Shown here: piece by piece, positions 1 through 8,805 of the stretch
How positions within the stretch are numbered: the stretch's first letter is position 1
Layout of the letters: the number at the start of each line of letters is the position of its first letter
Origin: Chitinophagaceae bacterium
Lineage (GTDB): Bacteria; Bacteroidota; Bacteroidia; Chitinophagales; Chitinophagaceae
Direction: 5' to 3'
NCBI GenBank assembly: GCA_016699815.1
Contig: CP065012.1
Location: 2,705,001 to 2,769,000 of the forward strand
DNA: 64,000 nt
Made by a program: the position numbers and the translations under genes
The notes under the pieces: model-generated
What the model saw: the letters and a program-made list of their open reading frames with translations, nothing else
What the model was told of the DNA's origin: nothing
Database searches by the model: none

Positions 1-824
1 TTACCGTAAAAGACTCTTTAGGATGCGTAAAAGATATTCCTGTAACGGTTGGCTTTACCAATAACATGCTGTTAAGTGCTATTGGCGATACCTCAATATG
101 TAATGGCGCACAGCCGGTAACCCTTACCGCTTCAGGTAATGCAGCATCTTATTCCTGGAGCCCAACAGAAGGACTAAATGATCCTGCTTCGGCAACTCCC
201 CAATTTACACCTACAGCAAGCGGTACTTATACCTTTACCGTAACCGGTACACTTGGCTTGTGTACGCTAAATGAAAACGTTACCGTAAATGTATTTAACG
301 GTGTAAGCGTAAACATCATTCAATCTGCACTGGAACTTGTACATGGTGAGCAAACCTTTATACAGGCAACCGCAGGCGCCAATGCAGTTTCTTTTGCATG
401 GACACCGCCAATAAGCTTAAGTTCTGCAACAGTTTTATCACCATTAATTACCGGCGATGTAATTGGTGTAACTACTTATACGCTCACAGCAACGGATGCC
501 GATGGTTGTAAGTCCTCGGATAATATTATAGTGAACATTATTCCATATTGCATTAAAGTGGCCAATGCATTTACACCAAACGGTGATGGCATTAATGACC
601 TGTGGACTGTATATGACAATATTGAATGTTTGAAAAACGTACAAGTAAGTATTTTTAACAGGTACGGCGCCAAAGTGTATGAAAATAAAAATTATCAGAA
701 CAACTGGAATGGTACTTATAAAGGCAAACCGGTTCCTGATGCTACTTATTATGCAGTACTGCAGTTTAGCCTGGTAAACGGAAGGGTATTTACAGTTAAA
801 ACCGATTTAACTATCATGCGATAA
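1..824 (+). CDS. Secreted repeat protein with T9SS type B (CHU_C) C-terminal domain, 5' end missing
   Basis: The reading frame is open from base 3 and enters from beyond the left edge, so only about the last 274 residues are seen. The upstream part is made of Ser/Thr/Gly-rich beta-sandwich repeats of the PKD/SprB kind (phrases such as YSWSPTEGLNDP and SFAWTPP). The last ~90 residues form the gliding-motility-associated C-terminal domain: NAFTPNGDGINDLW, then IFNRYGAKVYE, WNGTYKGKPVPDATYYAVL and a basic end. In Bacteroidota this domain is the type B signal for export by the type IX secretion system, so the product is expected on the cell surface or outside. The ATG at 66 is internal, not the start. 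Ligand or enzymatic role cannot be told. Confidence 0.85.
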   Translation, partial: TVKDSLGCVKDIPVTVGFTNNMLLSAIGDTSICNGAQPVTLTASGNAASYSWSPTEGLNDPASATPQFTPTASGTYTFTVTGTLGLCTLNENVTVNVFNGVSVNIIQSALELVHGEQTFIQATAGANAVSFAWTPPISLSSATVLSPLITGDVIGVTTYTLTATDADGCKSSDNIIVNIIPYCIKVANAFTPNGDGINDLWTVYDNIECLKNVQVSIFNRYGAKVYENKNYQNNWNGTYKGKPVPDATYYAVLQFSLVNGRVFTVKTDLTIMR

Positions 825-849
825 TACAGTTTATTGAAAATAATTAAAG

Positions 850-876
850 CCTCCCAAAAAAAGGGAGGTTTTTTTT
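850..876 (+). terminator. Rho-independent terminator after the T9SS cargo gene
   Basis: Perfect 6-bp stem CCTCCC (850-855) / GGGAGG (863-868), A7 loop, followed by eight T. It starts 25 bases after the stop codon of the upstream gene. Confidence 0.85.
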
Positions 877-941
877 TACGATTAAGGTACAAATTTTTAG
901 CAGGCATTTTTTTGCTTAAAACAAGATTAATTATTTTCTTG

Positions 942-949
942 TAAGTTTG
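942..949 (+). promoter_or_regulatory. Candidate Bacteroidota -7 box (TAAGTTTG)
   Basis: TAAGTTTG fits the Bacteroidota primary sigma -7 consensus TAnnTTTG and lies six bases before the ATG at 956. No good -33 TTTG is found at the usual 19-base spacing, so this is tentative. If real, the transcript would be nearly leaderless. Confidence 0.4.
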
Positions 950-955
950 TTTCAA

Positions 956-1282
956 ATGGATGCAGAATCAATAAGAAAATATGCTTTGGCTTTGCCTGGT
1001 GTACAGGAAAGTTTTCCTTTTGACGAAACAACCCTGGTTTTTAAAGTAGATAATAAAATTTTCCTTTTACTGGCATTGGATGAAATACCACTGAGATTTA
1101 ATGCAAAGTGCCAGCCGGATGAAGCGATTGAACTTAGGGAAAATTTTCCCCAAAGCATTATCCCGGGTTACCACATGAACAAAAAACATTGGAATACCAT
1201 TATTGTAAATGGCAACCTGAAACCATCATTAATAAAGGACTTGATTGAAAAAAGTTATAAACTCGTACAAAAAATTAAGTGA
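956..1282 (+). CDS. MmcQ/YjbR family protein (DUF419-like)
   Basis: 108 residues starting MDAESIRKYALALPGVQESFPF. Length and sequence match the YjbR/MmcQ family (CyaY-like fold, small cytoplasmic proteins of unclear role, possibly DNA-binding). Family features seen are the N-terminal 'ALPGVQESFPFDETTLVFKV' stretch, the central FLLLALDEIPLRFNAKCQPDEA and the C-terminal MNKKHWNTIIV. A TTG three codons upstream (947) could also serve, but it lies inside the -7-like box, so the ATG is preferred. The stop overlaps the next start by one base (TGATG), suggesting co-transcription with the DUF4230 gene. Confidence 0.8.
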   Translation: MDAESIRKYALALPGVQESFPFDETTLVFKVDNKIFLLLALDEIPLRFNAKCQPDEAIELRENFPQSIIPGYHMNKKHWNTIIVNGNLKPSLIKDLIEKSYKLVQKIK

Positions 1283-1896
1283 TGAAAATAAGCAATAAGG
1301 TACTCGTTTTTATTTTACTGATGCTATCTTTTGCATTTTATTATTTGGGTAAAAGCTGCAATAACAAAACCAAAACCACCATAATTCAAAATACTGCAAT
1401 TATTAAAGAGATAGCGGAACTTGGTTCACTAAGTGTTAGCGGAACAGCAACAATTAAGGAAAGCAATAAAGAAGATAATACAGGCATGTATGCCGAGCTA
1501 AAAAATATTTTTATTGAAAAAACCCTCAACTTAAGCATACCATTCGAAGCTAAATATGGCGTAGAAATGAAAAACCAGGCAATTCATATTGACAGCAAAG
1601 CAAAGCAGGTAACGGTTTTTCTACCGCCTGTACAATTGCTGAGTTTTCAATTACTGTTAAATAATTTAGAAGCAATTGGAAAAACCGGCTGGTTAAATTC
1701 GCTTAGTTTAGATGACTTGGTAAAAGTGGAAAAAATATTATACAATACCCAGTTAAATAGCCTGCAGAAAAACGACGCTAATAAAAAACTTGCTGAGGAG
1801 CATATCCGCCATCTTATCCAAAAATATTACGAGCCAATGGGCCTTAAGGTAACCTGTGTGTTTAGTGAAAAAAAGGTACCGGTAGCACAACAATAA
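1282..1896 (+). CDS. DUF4230 domain protein, membrane-anchored
   Basis: 204 residues. A single N-terminal transmembrane segment (about residues 6-22, VLVFILLMLSFAFYYLG) is followed by a soluble domain with the DUF4230 pattern: an early 'AELGSLSVSG' strand, a mid-domain 'IPFEAKYGVEMKN', 'KQVTVFLPPVQLLSF', and a helical C-terminal part. The family is widespread and uncharacterised; the domain is likely periplasmic. The ATG at 1282 shares a base with the upstream TGA; a GTG at 1279 is one codon longer. No function is assigned. Confidence 0.75.
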   Translation: MKISNKVLVFILLMLSFAFYYLGKSCNNKTKTTIIQNTAIIKEIAELGSLSVSGTATIKESNKEDNTGMYAELKNIFIEKTLNLSIPFEAKYGVEMKNQAIHIDSKAKQVTVFLPPVQLLSFQLLLNNLEAIGKTGWLNSLSLDDLVKVEKILYNTQLNSLQKNDANKKLAEEHIRHLIQKYYEPMGLKVTCVFSEKKVPVAQQ

Positions 1897-1911
1897 AATA
1901 CAGGGCCTAAA

Positions 1912-2577
1912 TTATTCAATAATTTTATTACGCATGGCATACATAATAAGGCCACCAATTGTTTTTGCATTTACTTTGGACTTCATGTTTTGCCGTATAG
2001 TTTCAATTGTTCTGGGGCTTAAAAATATTACTTTAGAAATTTCTTCTGTGGTTTTATCTTCTGCAAGTAGTTGAAGTATTTTAACTTCTTTTTCGTTGAA
2101 ATGAACAGGAGTATGGTTGCCAAAATTCTGCCTTACCCCTTTTTTTTGCATCAGCCTCCCTTTAAAAGCTTTATTAACCAGGTCGTTAAAATAAAAGTCA
2201 TCTGCAATGCAGGATAATATGGCTTCATAAATTTCCTGTGGGTCTGTAGTTTTGGTAAGATAGGCGTTGGCGCCGGTTTCCATCATTTTGCTTATCATTT
2301 GCTGATCGTCGTACATAGAAAGTACAATAATCTTAATGTCTTCAAATTCTTTACGTATGAGTGGAATGGCATTGATGCCGTCAATTTCCGGCATACGTAT
2401 ATCCATTAATAATACATCTGGTTTTTTTATGCCTATTTTATGCATCATATCCTTGCCGTCTTCGGCTTCCCATAGTAGTTTTAAATTGGGTTTATCACTA
2501 AGCGCCATTTTAATACCGTCTCTAAAAATTTTGTGGTCGTCGGCTATGGCAAATTTTATTAAAGTTTCAAGTGGCAT
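1912..2577 (-). CDS. NarL/FixJ-type response regulator
   Basis: 221 residues. N-terminal receiver domain with the acidic pair D13-D14, phospho-acceptor D59 in LLMDIRMPEIDG, the Ser/Thr switch region and the Lys in YLTKTTDP. The C-terminal LuxR-type helix-turn-helix (about 155-215) reads FNEKEVKILQLLAEDKTTEEIS, then LSPRTIETIRQNMKSKV. It is therefore a phosphorylation-controlled DNA-binding regulator. It lies on the opposite strand to a sensor/kinase/regulator set (3192-5536) and resembles that second regulator, so the HisKA_3 kinase at 3926 may serve both (inference). Confidence 0.9.
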   Translation of the reverse strand: MPLETLIKFAIADDHKIFRDGIKMALSDKPNLKLLWEAEDGKDMMHKIGIKKPDVLLMDIRMPEIDGINAIPLIRKEFEDIKIIVLSMYDDQQMISKMMETGANAYLTKTTDPQEIYEAILSCIADDFYFNDLVNKAFKGRLMQKKGVRQNFGNHTPVHFNEKEVKILQLLAEDKTTEEISKVIFLSPRTIETIRQNMKSKVNAKTIGGLIMYAMRNKIIE

Positions 2578-3178
2578 GTGTAAGTCCCTCTCTTTGGTTT
2601 TTAGGTTTGTATAATATTGGATAACTTATTAAAAAATGGAAAAATTACTATTATTTATATTTTTTTAATGTGATAAACGAATTTTACTGGTAAAAATACT
2701 TTCCAAATTTAACGTACTAATACCATACATATTGTACTTAAGAAAATATTATGTTGTTTTTTGTCTCCAGGGCTACAATTTTCCAAAAATGCTGGCATTA
2801 TTTTTGTAAAATATTTAGAAAACAGGTGTAATATTTTTATAATATTCGTATATCTCACTCGTAAGCTTTCGAACTATACCGGTATTTCTACTACGTATTC
2901 ATACTATAATTTCAATAGTAAAAATACTATTTTATTTCGTATATTTGCGATAAGAACAGGATACTAAATAATTAGTAAATGCTCTGAAACGCTTATCATT
3001 ACTTATTTTGTGGGGTTCGTAAAGATACGTTATCAAAGTAATCCACTTTTGTGGATAACTTAAATGAGGCATGTTTGCTGTGATATTTAATCGTAAACCA
3101 CAATTAATCTTTTTACTATGTGGTGTTTTGCATGGTGGTAGGCCTTTCAAGTTTCTTTAGTTTTTAACAAGTATTTTT
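2578..3178. other. A+T-rich intergenic region with no supported gene
   Basis: About 600 bases between the minus-strand regulator and the plus-strand membrane protein. The short open frames here have no recognisable protein features. A TATATTTG box (2940-2947) and a small palindrome TCCACTTTTGTGGA (about 3041-3054) are visible. It probably carries the promoters of the two flanking signalling genes; an undetected small RNA cannot be excluded. Confidence 0.5.
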
Positions 3179-3186
3179 TATATTTG
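3179..3186 (+). promoter_or_regulatory. Candidate -7 box (TATATTTG) of the sensor-kinase operon
   Basis: TATATTTG is an exact TAnnTTTG match and lies just upstream of the reading frame of the 7-TM protein. No convincing -33 TTTG is visible. Transcription would begin near 3191, i.e. close to where the extended protein frame is thought to begin. Confidence 0.45.
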
Positions 3187-3191
3187 TTGAA

Positions 3192-3929
3192 ATTAACTAC
3201 AAGATTCTGAAAAACTTAGCAATTTTTGCTCCAATATTTGAGCTTTTGCCTTTAATCTTTTGTTTTATTTTTCGAAAGAAATTAACAACAAAAGCGTTAA
3301 GGGTTTTTTTTATGTATAGAATTGGAGTTTTACTTTTATTTATTTTATCTTTTGTATCATTTTTAGTTAAAAATAAGTTGGGTTCTGCGAATATCATGTA
3401 TATTCTAATAAACTTATCTACTCTTTTTGAATTTGCAGCTCCGGTATATATAATATACTGCTTATTGGATACCGAGGTATTTAAAAAGATAATTCGAATT
3501 TCCACTCCGATAATTATTTTGTTTTCGTTGGGTTACTATACCTGGTTTGGGTGGGTAACCCTTTATACGCTCCCCATGATGGTTTCCTTTTTTGTGCTAA
3601 TGGTTTACCTAATATTTTATTTTTACGAAAAAGTGAGAACGGTTACCAATTACCCACTATCGCAAACCATCAGTTTTTGGATATGTGTGGGCTTCTTTAT
3701 ATTTATTACCGGCTCTTTTTTCTTTCCTATAATGTTTAATACGAGTGATAATAATACACTTCAGGAAAACATTAGGATTATATATAGTGTAATGACAATT
3801 ATTAAAGCATTAATATTTTGCATTGCCCTGTTTGCCACCGAACCAACCAAAGGAATAGAAGAATTACAAATACCCGATAATTTGCAGCTTGATGATTTTA
3901 CACCCGAAAACCTAAAAAACCCTTCATGA
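3192..3929 (+). CDS. Polytopic membrane protein (7 TM) coupled to a histidine kinase
   Basis: The frame is open from 3168. Usable ordinary starts are TTG at 3246 or ATG at 3312, but both remove a hydrophobic segment (NLAIFAPIFELLPLIFCFIF) that is coded upstream. Counting it gives seven membrane segments, so a non-ATG start near 3192 (ATT) or 3207 (CTG) is suggested; the exact start is uncertain. The protein ends in an acidic soluble tail. Its stop overlaps the kinase ATG by four bases (ATGA), so the two are translationally coupled. By position it is likely the sensory or membrane partner of the kinase, which has only one membrane segment itself. Ligand unknown. Confidence 0.65.
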   Translation: MNYKILKNLAIFAPIFELLPLIFCFIFRKKLTTKALRVFFMYRIGVLLLFILSFVSFLVKNKLGSANIMYILINLSTLFEFAAPVYIIYCLLDTEVFKKIIRISTPIIILFSLGYYTWFGWVTLYTLPMMVSFFVLMVYLIFYFYEKVRTVTNYPLSQTISFWICVGFFIFITGSFFFPIMFNTSDNNTLQENIRIIYSVMTIIKALIFCIALFATEPTKGIEELQIPDNLQLDDFTPENLKNPS

Positions 3930-4777
3930 GAATGTTTTTTTTACAGGCATTACAGGAGGCACAGGATTCATCCCGTATGATGCTGATAGGCTCTATTGGC
4001 ATGATAACACTGGCTGCCGGTATTATTGTTTTTGTAATTATGCACCAGCGCAAAGTTATCCGCTTTCACCTGCAAATGAAAAGAATGGAAGCCGAAAAGC
4101 AACAGTTATTGCTGCAGGCAAGTATCCGTTTTCAGGAAGAAGAGCGCCAGCGCATTGCCGCCGACCTGCATGATGATGCAGGCCCTTTATTGGCTACAGC
4201 CAGGCTCTACCTTAATGAAAATATGGTGAACCTTGAAAAACCTGCACAACTGCAAAATATTTACAGCGCAAGGCAAATAATTGATGATACAATAAGGTTA
4301 ATACGTAATATTAGCCATAGCCTTATGCCACCCACGCTTAAAAACTTTGGATTGGAAAGCGCCACCATTGATTTGTTCCAAAAAATTAGTGGCAGCGGAC
4401 AAATTAATGCCAGCGCCAGGTTTCATGATTACAGGGAAAGGTTAAAATCTGACCAGGAATTGCTGGCTTTTAGGGTAATACAGGAGCTTGTAGGAAATAT
4501 TATTAAGCACAGCAATGCCGCCTTTATTCACCTTACCCAAAACTGTACAAAAGAAAATATGTACATCCGCCTTCACCACGATGGCAAGGGAATAGTACAG
4601 GCAGAGTTTGATAAATTAAACCATGTATCCAGCGGGCTGGGCCTTAAAAATATTGCCAGCCGAATGAATGTACTGCATGGCAGGATATTGTTTGAAATAG
4701 ACCAAAGCCATACTTATTACAAAATTACCCTCGAAATTCCACGGGAATATGAGCAGGAATTATCCTTAATTGTATAG
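3926..4777 (+). CDS. Sensor histidine kinase, HisKA_3 (NarX/DesK-like) type
   Basis: 283 residues: one transmembrane helix (about 19-39), a coiled-coil linker (50-70), then the HisKA_3 dimerisation domain with the phospho-acceptor H82 in EEERQRIAADLHDDAGP. The HATPase_c domain follows, with an N box ELVGNIIKHSNA and a G box GLGLKNIASRMNVLHGRI. No periplasmic sensor domain of its own. Translationally coupled to the upstream 7-TM protein and followed 102 bases later by a NarL-type regulator, its obvious target. Confidence 0.9.
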   Translation: MRMFFLQALQEAQDSSRMMLIGSIGMITLAAGIIVFVIMHQRKVIRFHLQMKRMEAEKQQLLLQASIRFQEEERQRIAADLHDDAGPLLATARLYLNENMVNLEKPAQLQNIYSARQIIDDTIRLIRNISHSLMPPTLKNFGLESATIDLFQKISGSGQINASARFHDYRERLKSDQELLAFRVIQELVGNIIKHSNAAFIHLTQNCTKENMYIRLHHDGKGIVQAEFDKLNHVSSGLGLKNIASRMNVLHGRILFEIDQSHTYYKITLEIPREYEQELSLIV

Positions 4778-4879
4778 GTTTTAAGATATTCATTTTTCCG
4801 GTTCAGTATAACTTTCAAGGTAAGACAAGATTATAAAATTTTTTTTTTGTAAACTTGTTCCTATTTTTACGCTAAGCGT

Positions 4880-5536
4880 ATGACCCCCGAAACTATAAAA
4901 GTAGCCATTGCCGATGACCATAAAATATTCCGTAAAGGAGTAATACTGTCGTTACGCCCCTATACAAACCTTGAGTTTGTATTTGAAGCAGAAAATGGCG
5001 AAGAGCTCCTGCAAAAAATTCCCGAAGGCAACCCCGATGTAATTCTTTGCGATTTAAAAATGCCGGTTAAAGACGGTATAGATGCCACTAAAACTATTAC
5101 AAAGCTTTATCCCAACATTAGGGTAATTATACTCACCATGTATGAAGACGACCGTTTTGTGGGCCATCTTATGGATTGTGGCGCATCTGGTTATTTATTA
5201 AAAAGTACCGACCCTGCCGAAATAAGGCGGGCCATAGTAGATGTAATGCGTACTGGTTTTTACCTCAATCCTTTTGTAAATAAAGTTTTAATAAAGAAGA
5301 ATTACAGCAAGCAAAAATTTAATCCTTCTTTAAGCTCCGAAGTTGTGCTTTCCGAAAGAGAAAAAGAAGTGCTTACGCTGGTATGTATGGAATTTACAGC
5401 CAGCGAAATAGCCCAAAAAATGGATATTAGCGCCCGAACCGTTGAGGCTATTAAAGACAGGCTCATGGAGCGCTTTGGCGTTAAAAACTCTGTGGGTCTG
5501 GTATTTTATGCCATGAAAAACCAGTTAATAGAGTAG
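4880..5536 (+). CDS. NarL/FixJ-type response regulator
   Basis: 218 residues: receiver domain with D12-D13 and phospho-acceptor D58 (VILCDLKMPVKDG), the conserved Lys in YLLKSTDP, and a LuxR-type HTH at about 152-212 (LSEREKEVLTLVCMEFTASEIA, then ISARTVEAIKDRLMERF). Output regulator for the kinase just upstream. It is a paralogue of the minus-strand regulator at 1912-2577: both begin with a near-identical IADDHKIFR stretch and end in a 'YAM.N..IE' tail. Confidence 0.9.
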   Translation: MTPETIKVAIADDHKIFRKGVILSLRPYTNLEFVFEAENGEELLQKIPEGNPDVILCDLKMPVKDGIDATKTITKLYPNIRVIILTMYEDDRFVGHLMDCGASGYLLKSTDPAEIRRAIVDVMRTGFYLNPFVNKVLIKKNYSKQKFNPSLSSEVVLSEREKEVLTLVCMEFTASEIAQKMDISARTVEAIKDRLMERFGVKNSVGLVFYAMKNQLIE

Positions 5537-5549
5537 GTTGCCCAATCAA

Positions 5550-6113
5550 TTATTTCTTTAGTCTTTCCGGGTTTTTTTGCAGAAAATCTTTCCAGTCTTT
5601 GGATTTTGCTATGGCATTGTTATGTATGCCGCAATTTTGAAAATGGTGGCATACGGCTACTGCCAATGCATCTGAAGCATCAAAGCTGGCCGGCTTGTTT
5701 TTTAGTTGCAGCAAATGCTGGAGCATTTTATAAACCTGTTCTTTGCCTGCATTTCCGTTTCCGGTTACCGATTGTTTTATTTTTTTTGGAGCGTATTCAA
5801 AAACATCTATTCCTTCATGCATTGCCGAAGCAATGGCTACACCTTGTGCCCGGCCCAACTTGAGCATACTTTGAACATTTTTTCCAAAAAAGGGCGCTTC
5901 AATTGCCATGCACACCGGCTTTTGCATCTGTATAATTTCTGTTATTTTTTGCTGAATTTTTTTTAACCGTTCATAAGGTTCCAGTTTTGCAGAAAATTTC
6001 AGGGTTCCCATTTCTATTAGCTCCATTTGATTTCCGGTTAACTTAATGAGCCCGTAACCCATAATTACCGTGCCGGGATCAATACCTAAAATGATTTTTG
6101 ATGTTTTTTGCAA
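5550..6113 (-). CDS. ruvC: Crossover junction endodeoxyribonuclease RuvC
   Basis: 187 residues. Resolves Holliday junctions together with RuvAB. The four acidic catalytic positions are visible: D12 in LGIDPGT, the Glu in MAIEAPFFGKN, and the two Asp in SFDASDALAVA. The family phrase 'KNVQSMLKLGRAQGVAI' is also present. No ATG is available before the catalytic LGIDPGT, so translation must begin at the TTG at 6113 (or a rarer codon just upstream). A stop lies ten codons further up. Confidence 0.92.
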   Translation of the reverse strand: MQKTSKIILGIDPGTVIMGYGLIKLTGNQMELIEMGTLKFSAKLEPYERLKKIQQKITEIIQMQKPVCMAIEAPFFGKNVQSMLKLGRAQGVAIASAMHEGIDVFEYAPKKIKQSVTGNGNAGKEQVYKMLQHLLQLKNKPASFDASDALAVAVCHHFQNCGIHNNAIAKSKDWKDFLQKNPERLKK

Positions 6114-6151
6114 GGAGGAACTTATTTTTACCGAATTAAATTACTATTTGA

Positions 6152-7135
6152 CTGCATAAAAATATTAAAATATTAATTAACTGGTTTTTGGGCCCCGTAG
6201 TATTCATTTTATTATGCTGGATATTATATAAAAAAGTGTATCTGCAACCCGACTTTGACCTTCGCTGGCAGCATATTAAAGATTCGGTACACAACCCGCT
6301 TTTGTGGCTTGTGGTTTTATTAATGCTGGTAAACTGGGCATTAGAATCCCGTAAATGGCAATTGTTGATGGCGCCACTTGAAAAACTATCCTTTTTAACC
6401 GCATTTAAAAGTGTACTTGCTGGCTGCAGTATTACCATGCTTACACCCAACCGAATAGGCGAATACGGCGGAAGAATTTTATATATAAATGAAAATAACA
6501 GGCTTAAAGCAATATCTCATACTATTTTGGGTAGTATGAGCCAACTGTTTGTAACCTTGCTAATGGGTACGGCAGGTTTAGTGTATTTTAGGTTTATAGG
6601 CGGGCAAGGTAAAATGTTAAATATTATTTTATCGCCTTTTTTGTTAAACATTTTGCTTTATATATCTGTCTTAGTATGTATTGGGTTATTATTGTTATAC
6701 CTGAGAGCAGGTTTTTTGGTAACATTAATAAACAGGGCAGGTGTTTTTAAAAAACTTGTTAAGTATATAGAGCACCTCAGTGATTTTAACCGTAAACAAT
6801 TGTTAAGGATATTATTTTTATCAATTTTTAGGTACCTGGTGTTTATATTGCAGTACATGCTTTTATTGCATGTTTTGCAGGTTAATATCCACCCGGTTGT
6901 TTGTTTTTGGTTATTGGCAGTTTATTATTTATTGCTGGCATTTACCCCTACTATAGGGTTTACCGAGTTGCCTATTAGGGCCGCTGCAAGTGTTCAGTTA
7001 TTGCAGGTATTTAGCGCCAATATACTGGGTATAGAAGTAGCCTCATTTGGTATATGGTTAATAAATCTTGTGTTACCTGCTATAATAGGCAGCATATTAA
7101 TATTAAAAGTAAAAATTATTAAAGAAAATGATTAA
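6152..7135 (+). CDS. UPF0104/YbhN-like (lysylphosphatidylglycerol synthase TM region) membrane protein
   Basis: About 315-327 residues, with some eight hydrophobic segments. It carries the family signature around SITMLTPNRIGEYGGR and a late 'TPTIGFTELPIRAAAS'. The UPF0104/AglD-like family comprises flippase-like integral membrane proteins. Start uncertain: TTG at 6188 is the first ordinary start, but the frame is open to 6152 and the extra residues (HKNIKILINWFL) look like the normal N-terminus of these proteins, which would need a CTG start. Overlaps the DUF3108 gene by eight bases, suggesting a joint role in the envelope (inference). Confidence 0.75.
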   Translation: MHKNIKILINWFLGPVVFILLCWILYKKVYLQPDFDLRWQHIKDSVHNPLLWLVVLLMLVNWALESRKWQLLMAPLEKLSFLTAFKSVLAGCSITMLTPNRIGEYGGRILYINENNRLKAISHTILGSMSQLFVTLLMGTAGLVYFRFIGGQGKMLNIILSPFLLNILLYISVLVCIGLLLLYLRAGFLVTLINRAGVFKKLVKYIEHLSDFNRKQLLRILFLSIFRYLVFILQYMLLLHVLQVNIHPVVCFWLLAVYYLLLAFTPTIGFTELPIRAAASVQLLQVFSANILGIEVASFGIWLINLVLPAIIGSILILKVKIIKEND

Positions 7136-7961
7136 AGCCCTTACAAAACCATCTTTAGCGATTGTTGCTTTTTTTACAATCGCAGGTTTTACCGTTGCCC
7201 CAATACAGGCTTCCCATAGCCAAAGCGGTAGCGATTATTGCGGCATACGGAATACTACTTTTAAAGCAAACGAAAAGATATTGATGAAAGTGTATTATAG
7301 TGCACTTGGCGGATATATTGGTGCTGGTGAAGCTACTTTTACCACTACATTAGAAAGATATAATGGAAAACCTGTTTATCATTATGTGGGTGAAGGCAAA
7401 ACGTATGCATTTTTCGATAATTTTTTTAAGGTGAGAGACAGGTATGAAAGCTATGCAGATACCGCTACACTATTGCCTTATAAGTTTATACGAAATGTAG
7501 ATGAAGGCGGACATAAAATATATAATAATGTAAGCTTTAACCAGGAAGCCAATACGGCAACCAGTACAAAAGGAGTTTATTCAATTACTGATTGCATGCA
7601 GGATGTGGTAAGCGCTGTATACTATTCCCGTAATATTGATTTTAATAAATATAAACCCGGCGATAAAATTCCGTTTGACATGTTTTTGGATGATGAAATT
7701 TTCCACATGTACATTCGCTATATGGGCAAAGAAAAAGTGAAAACACGCTATGGTAAGTTTACGGCTTTTAAAATAAAACCTTTATTGCTTAAGGGTACCA
7801 TATTTGAAGGCGGCGAAAAAATGAGTGCATGGATAAGTAATGATAATAACCGGTTACTGCTTAGGGTTGAAAGCCCTATATCGGTAGGTAAAGTGGTAAT
7901 AGATATGATGGGCTATCAAAATTTAAAATATCCGCTTTCATCATTACTTAGCCTGAGATAA
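7128..7961 (+). CDS. DUF3108 exported protein
   Basis: 277 residues with an N-terminal signal peptide (about 1-28, hydrophobic core LAIVAFFTIAGFTVAP, then IQA|SHS). The mature part matches DUF3108: 'ILMKVYYSALGGYIGAGEATF', 'FFKVRDRYESYADTATLLPYKFIRNVDEGG', and a central DVVSAVYYSRNID. This is a predicted periplasmic beta-rich fold of unknown function, often suspected to bind envelope lipids. Starts inside the end of the upstream membrane-protein gene, so the two are probably co-translated. Confidence 0.8.
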   Translation: MIKALTKPSLAIVAFFTIAGFTVAPIQASHSQSGSDYCGIRNTTFKANEKILMKVYYSALGGYIGAGEATFTTTLERYNGKPVYHYVGEGKTYAFFDNFFKVRDRYESYADTATLLPYKFIRNVDEGGHKIYNNVSFNQEANTATSTKGVYSITDCMQDVVSAVYYSRNIDFNKYKPGDKIPFDMFLDDEIFHMYIRYMGKEKVKTRYGKFTAFKIKPLLLKGTIFEGGEKMSAWISNDNNRLLLRVESPISVGKVVIDMMGYQNLKYPLSSLLSLR

Positions 7962-7968
7962 TAAAAAA

Positions 7969-8805
7969 TTATATTGCAGAAAGAAGGAATTGATCTTTCA
8001 TCCTAATGCCTCTATCACTCATTTGGAGGTTGCAACATTCAATGGCTGGATCGTGTTCAAAAAATAAAATGTATTCGTTTTGAAGCGCCTCCATCAAAAA
8101 TGATTTTTTCTCATTTAAGGTGATTAATGGAAACATATCGTAACCCATAATATAGGGCAGGGGAATATGGCCTGCAGAGGGCAAAAGGTCGGCCATATAA
8201 AGAATAGATTTGCCTTTATAACTTATTTGGGGCAGCATCATAGCTTCGGTATGGCCAAAAACCTGTCGGATAATTATATTTTCCGGGAAACTATTTCCAT
8301 CGGCTTCTATAAATTTTAACTGGCCGCTATCTTTAATAGGTAGAATATTTTCTTTTAAAAAAGAAGCTTTTTCTCTGTCGTTTGGTTCGGTAGCCCATTT
8401 CCAATGGCGTGCATTGCTCCAGTAAACGGCATTTTTAAATGCAGGTACCAATTTGTCACCATCTCTTTTTATACTTCCGCCGCAATGGTCAAAATGCAAA
8501 TGGGTGAGGATAACATCGGTAATATCATTTTTGCTAAAACCATGGGCAGCCAGGGATTTATCCAGAGTGTCGTTACCATGTAAATAGTAGTGGCCGAAAA
8601 ATTTTTCATCCTGTTTATCGCCAATGCCATTATCAATTAATGTAAGCCTTTTGCCATCTTCAATTAGCAGGCAGCGCAAAGCCCAGGAACAAAGATTGTT
8701 TTCATCGGCAGGGTTTATTTTGTGCCAAATACTCTTGGGCACTACGCCAAACATGGCGCCGCCATCTAATTTAAAATAACCGGTATTGATACTATATAAT
8801 TTCAT
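7969..8805 (-). CDS. MBL-fold metallohydrolase
   Basis: 278 residues. Zinc-binding motif THLHFDHCGG (HxHxDH) at about residue 101, a further metal His in VFGHTEAMM, an Asp in LYMADLLP and a late His in FFEHDPAIE. The long N-terminus with a 'TLIDNGIGDKQDEKF' turn resembles quorum-quenching-lactonase-like MBL proteins, but the substrate cannot be set. Its ATG overlaps the end of the MFS transporter gene by four bases, so both are in one minus-strand operon. It is convergent with the DUF3108 gene, seven bases apart. Confidence 0.85.
   Translation of the reverse strand: MKLYSINTGYFKLDGGAMFGVVPKSIWHKINPADENNLCSWALRCLLIEDGKRLTLIDNGIGDKQDEKFFGHYYLHGNDTLDKSLAAHGFSKNDITDVILTHLHFDHCGGSIKRDGDKLVPAFKNAVYWSNARHWKWATEPNDREKASFLKENILPIKDSGQLKFIEADGNSFPENIIIRQVFGHTEAMMLPQISYKGKSILYMADLLPSAGHIPLPYIMGYDMFPLITLNEKKSFLMEALQNEYILFFEHDPAIECCNLQMSDRGIRMKDQFLLSAI

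Noticed and set aside
2761..3150. Short open frames in the 2578-3178 gap
   Set aside because: No start context, domain or compositional support; A+T-rich chance frames.
3197..3505. Minus-strand 102-codon frame
   Set aside because: Lies opposite the 7-TM gene, has no recognisable domain, and the plus frame has clear membrane segments and coupling to the kinase.
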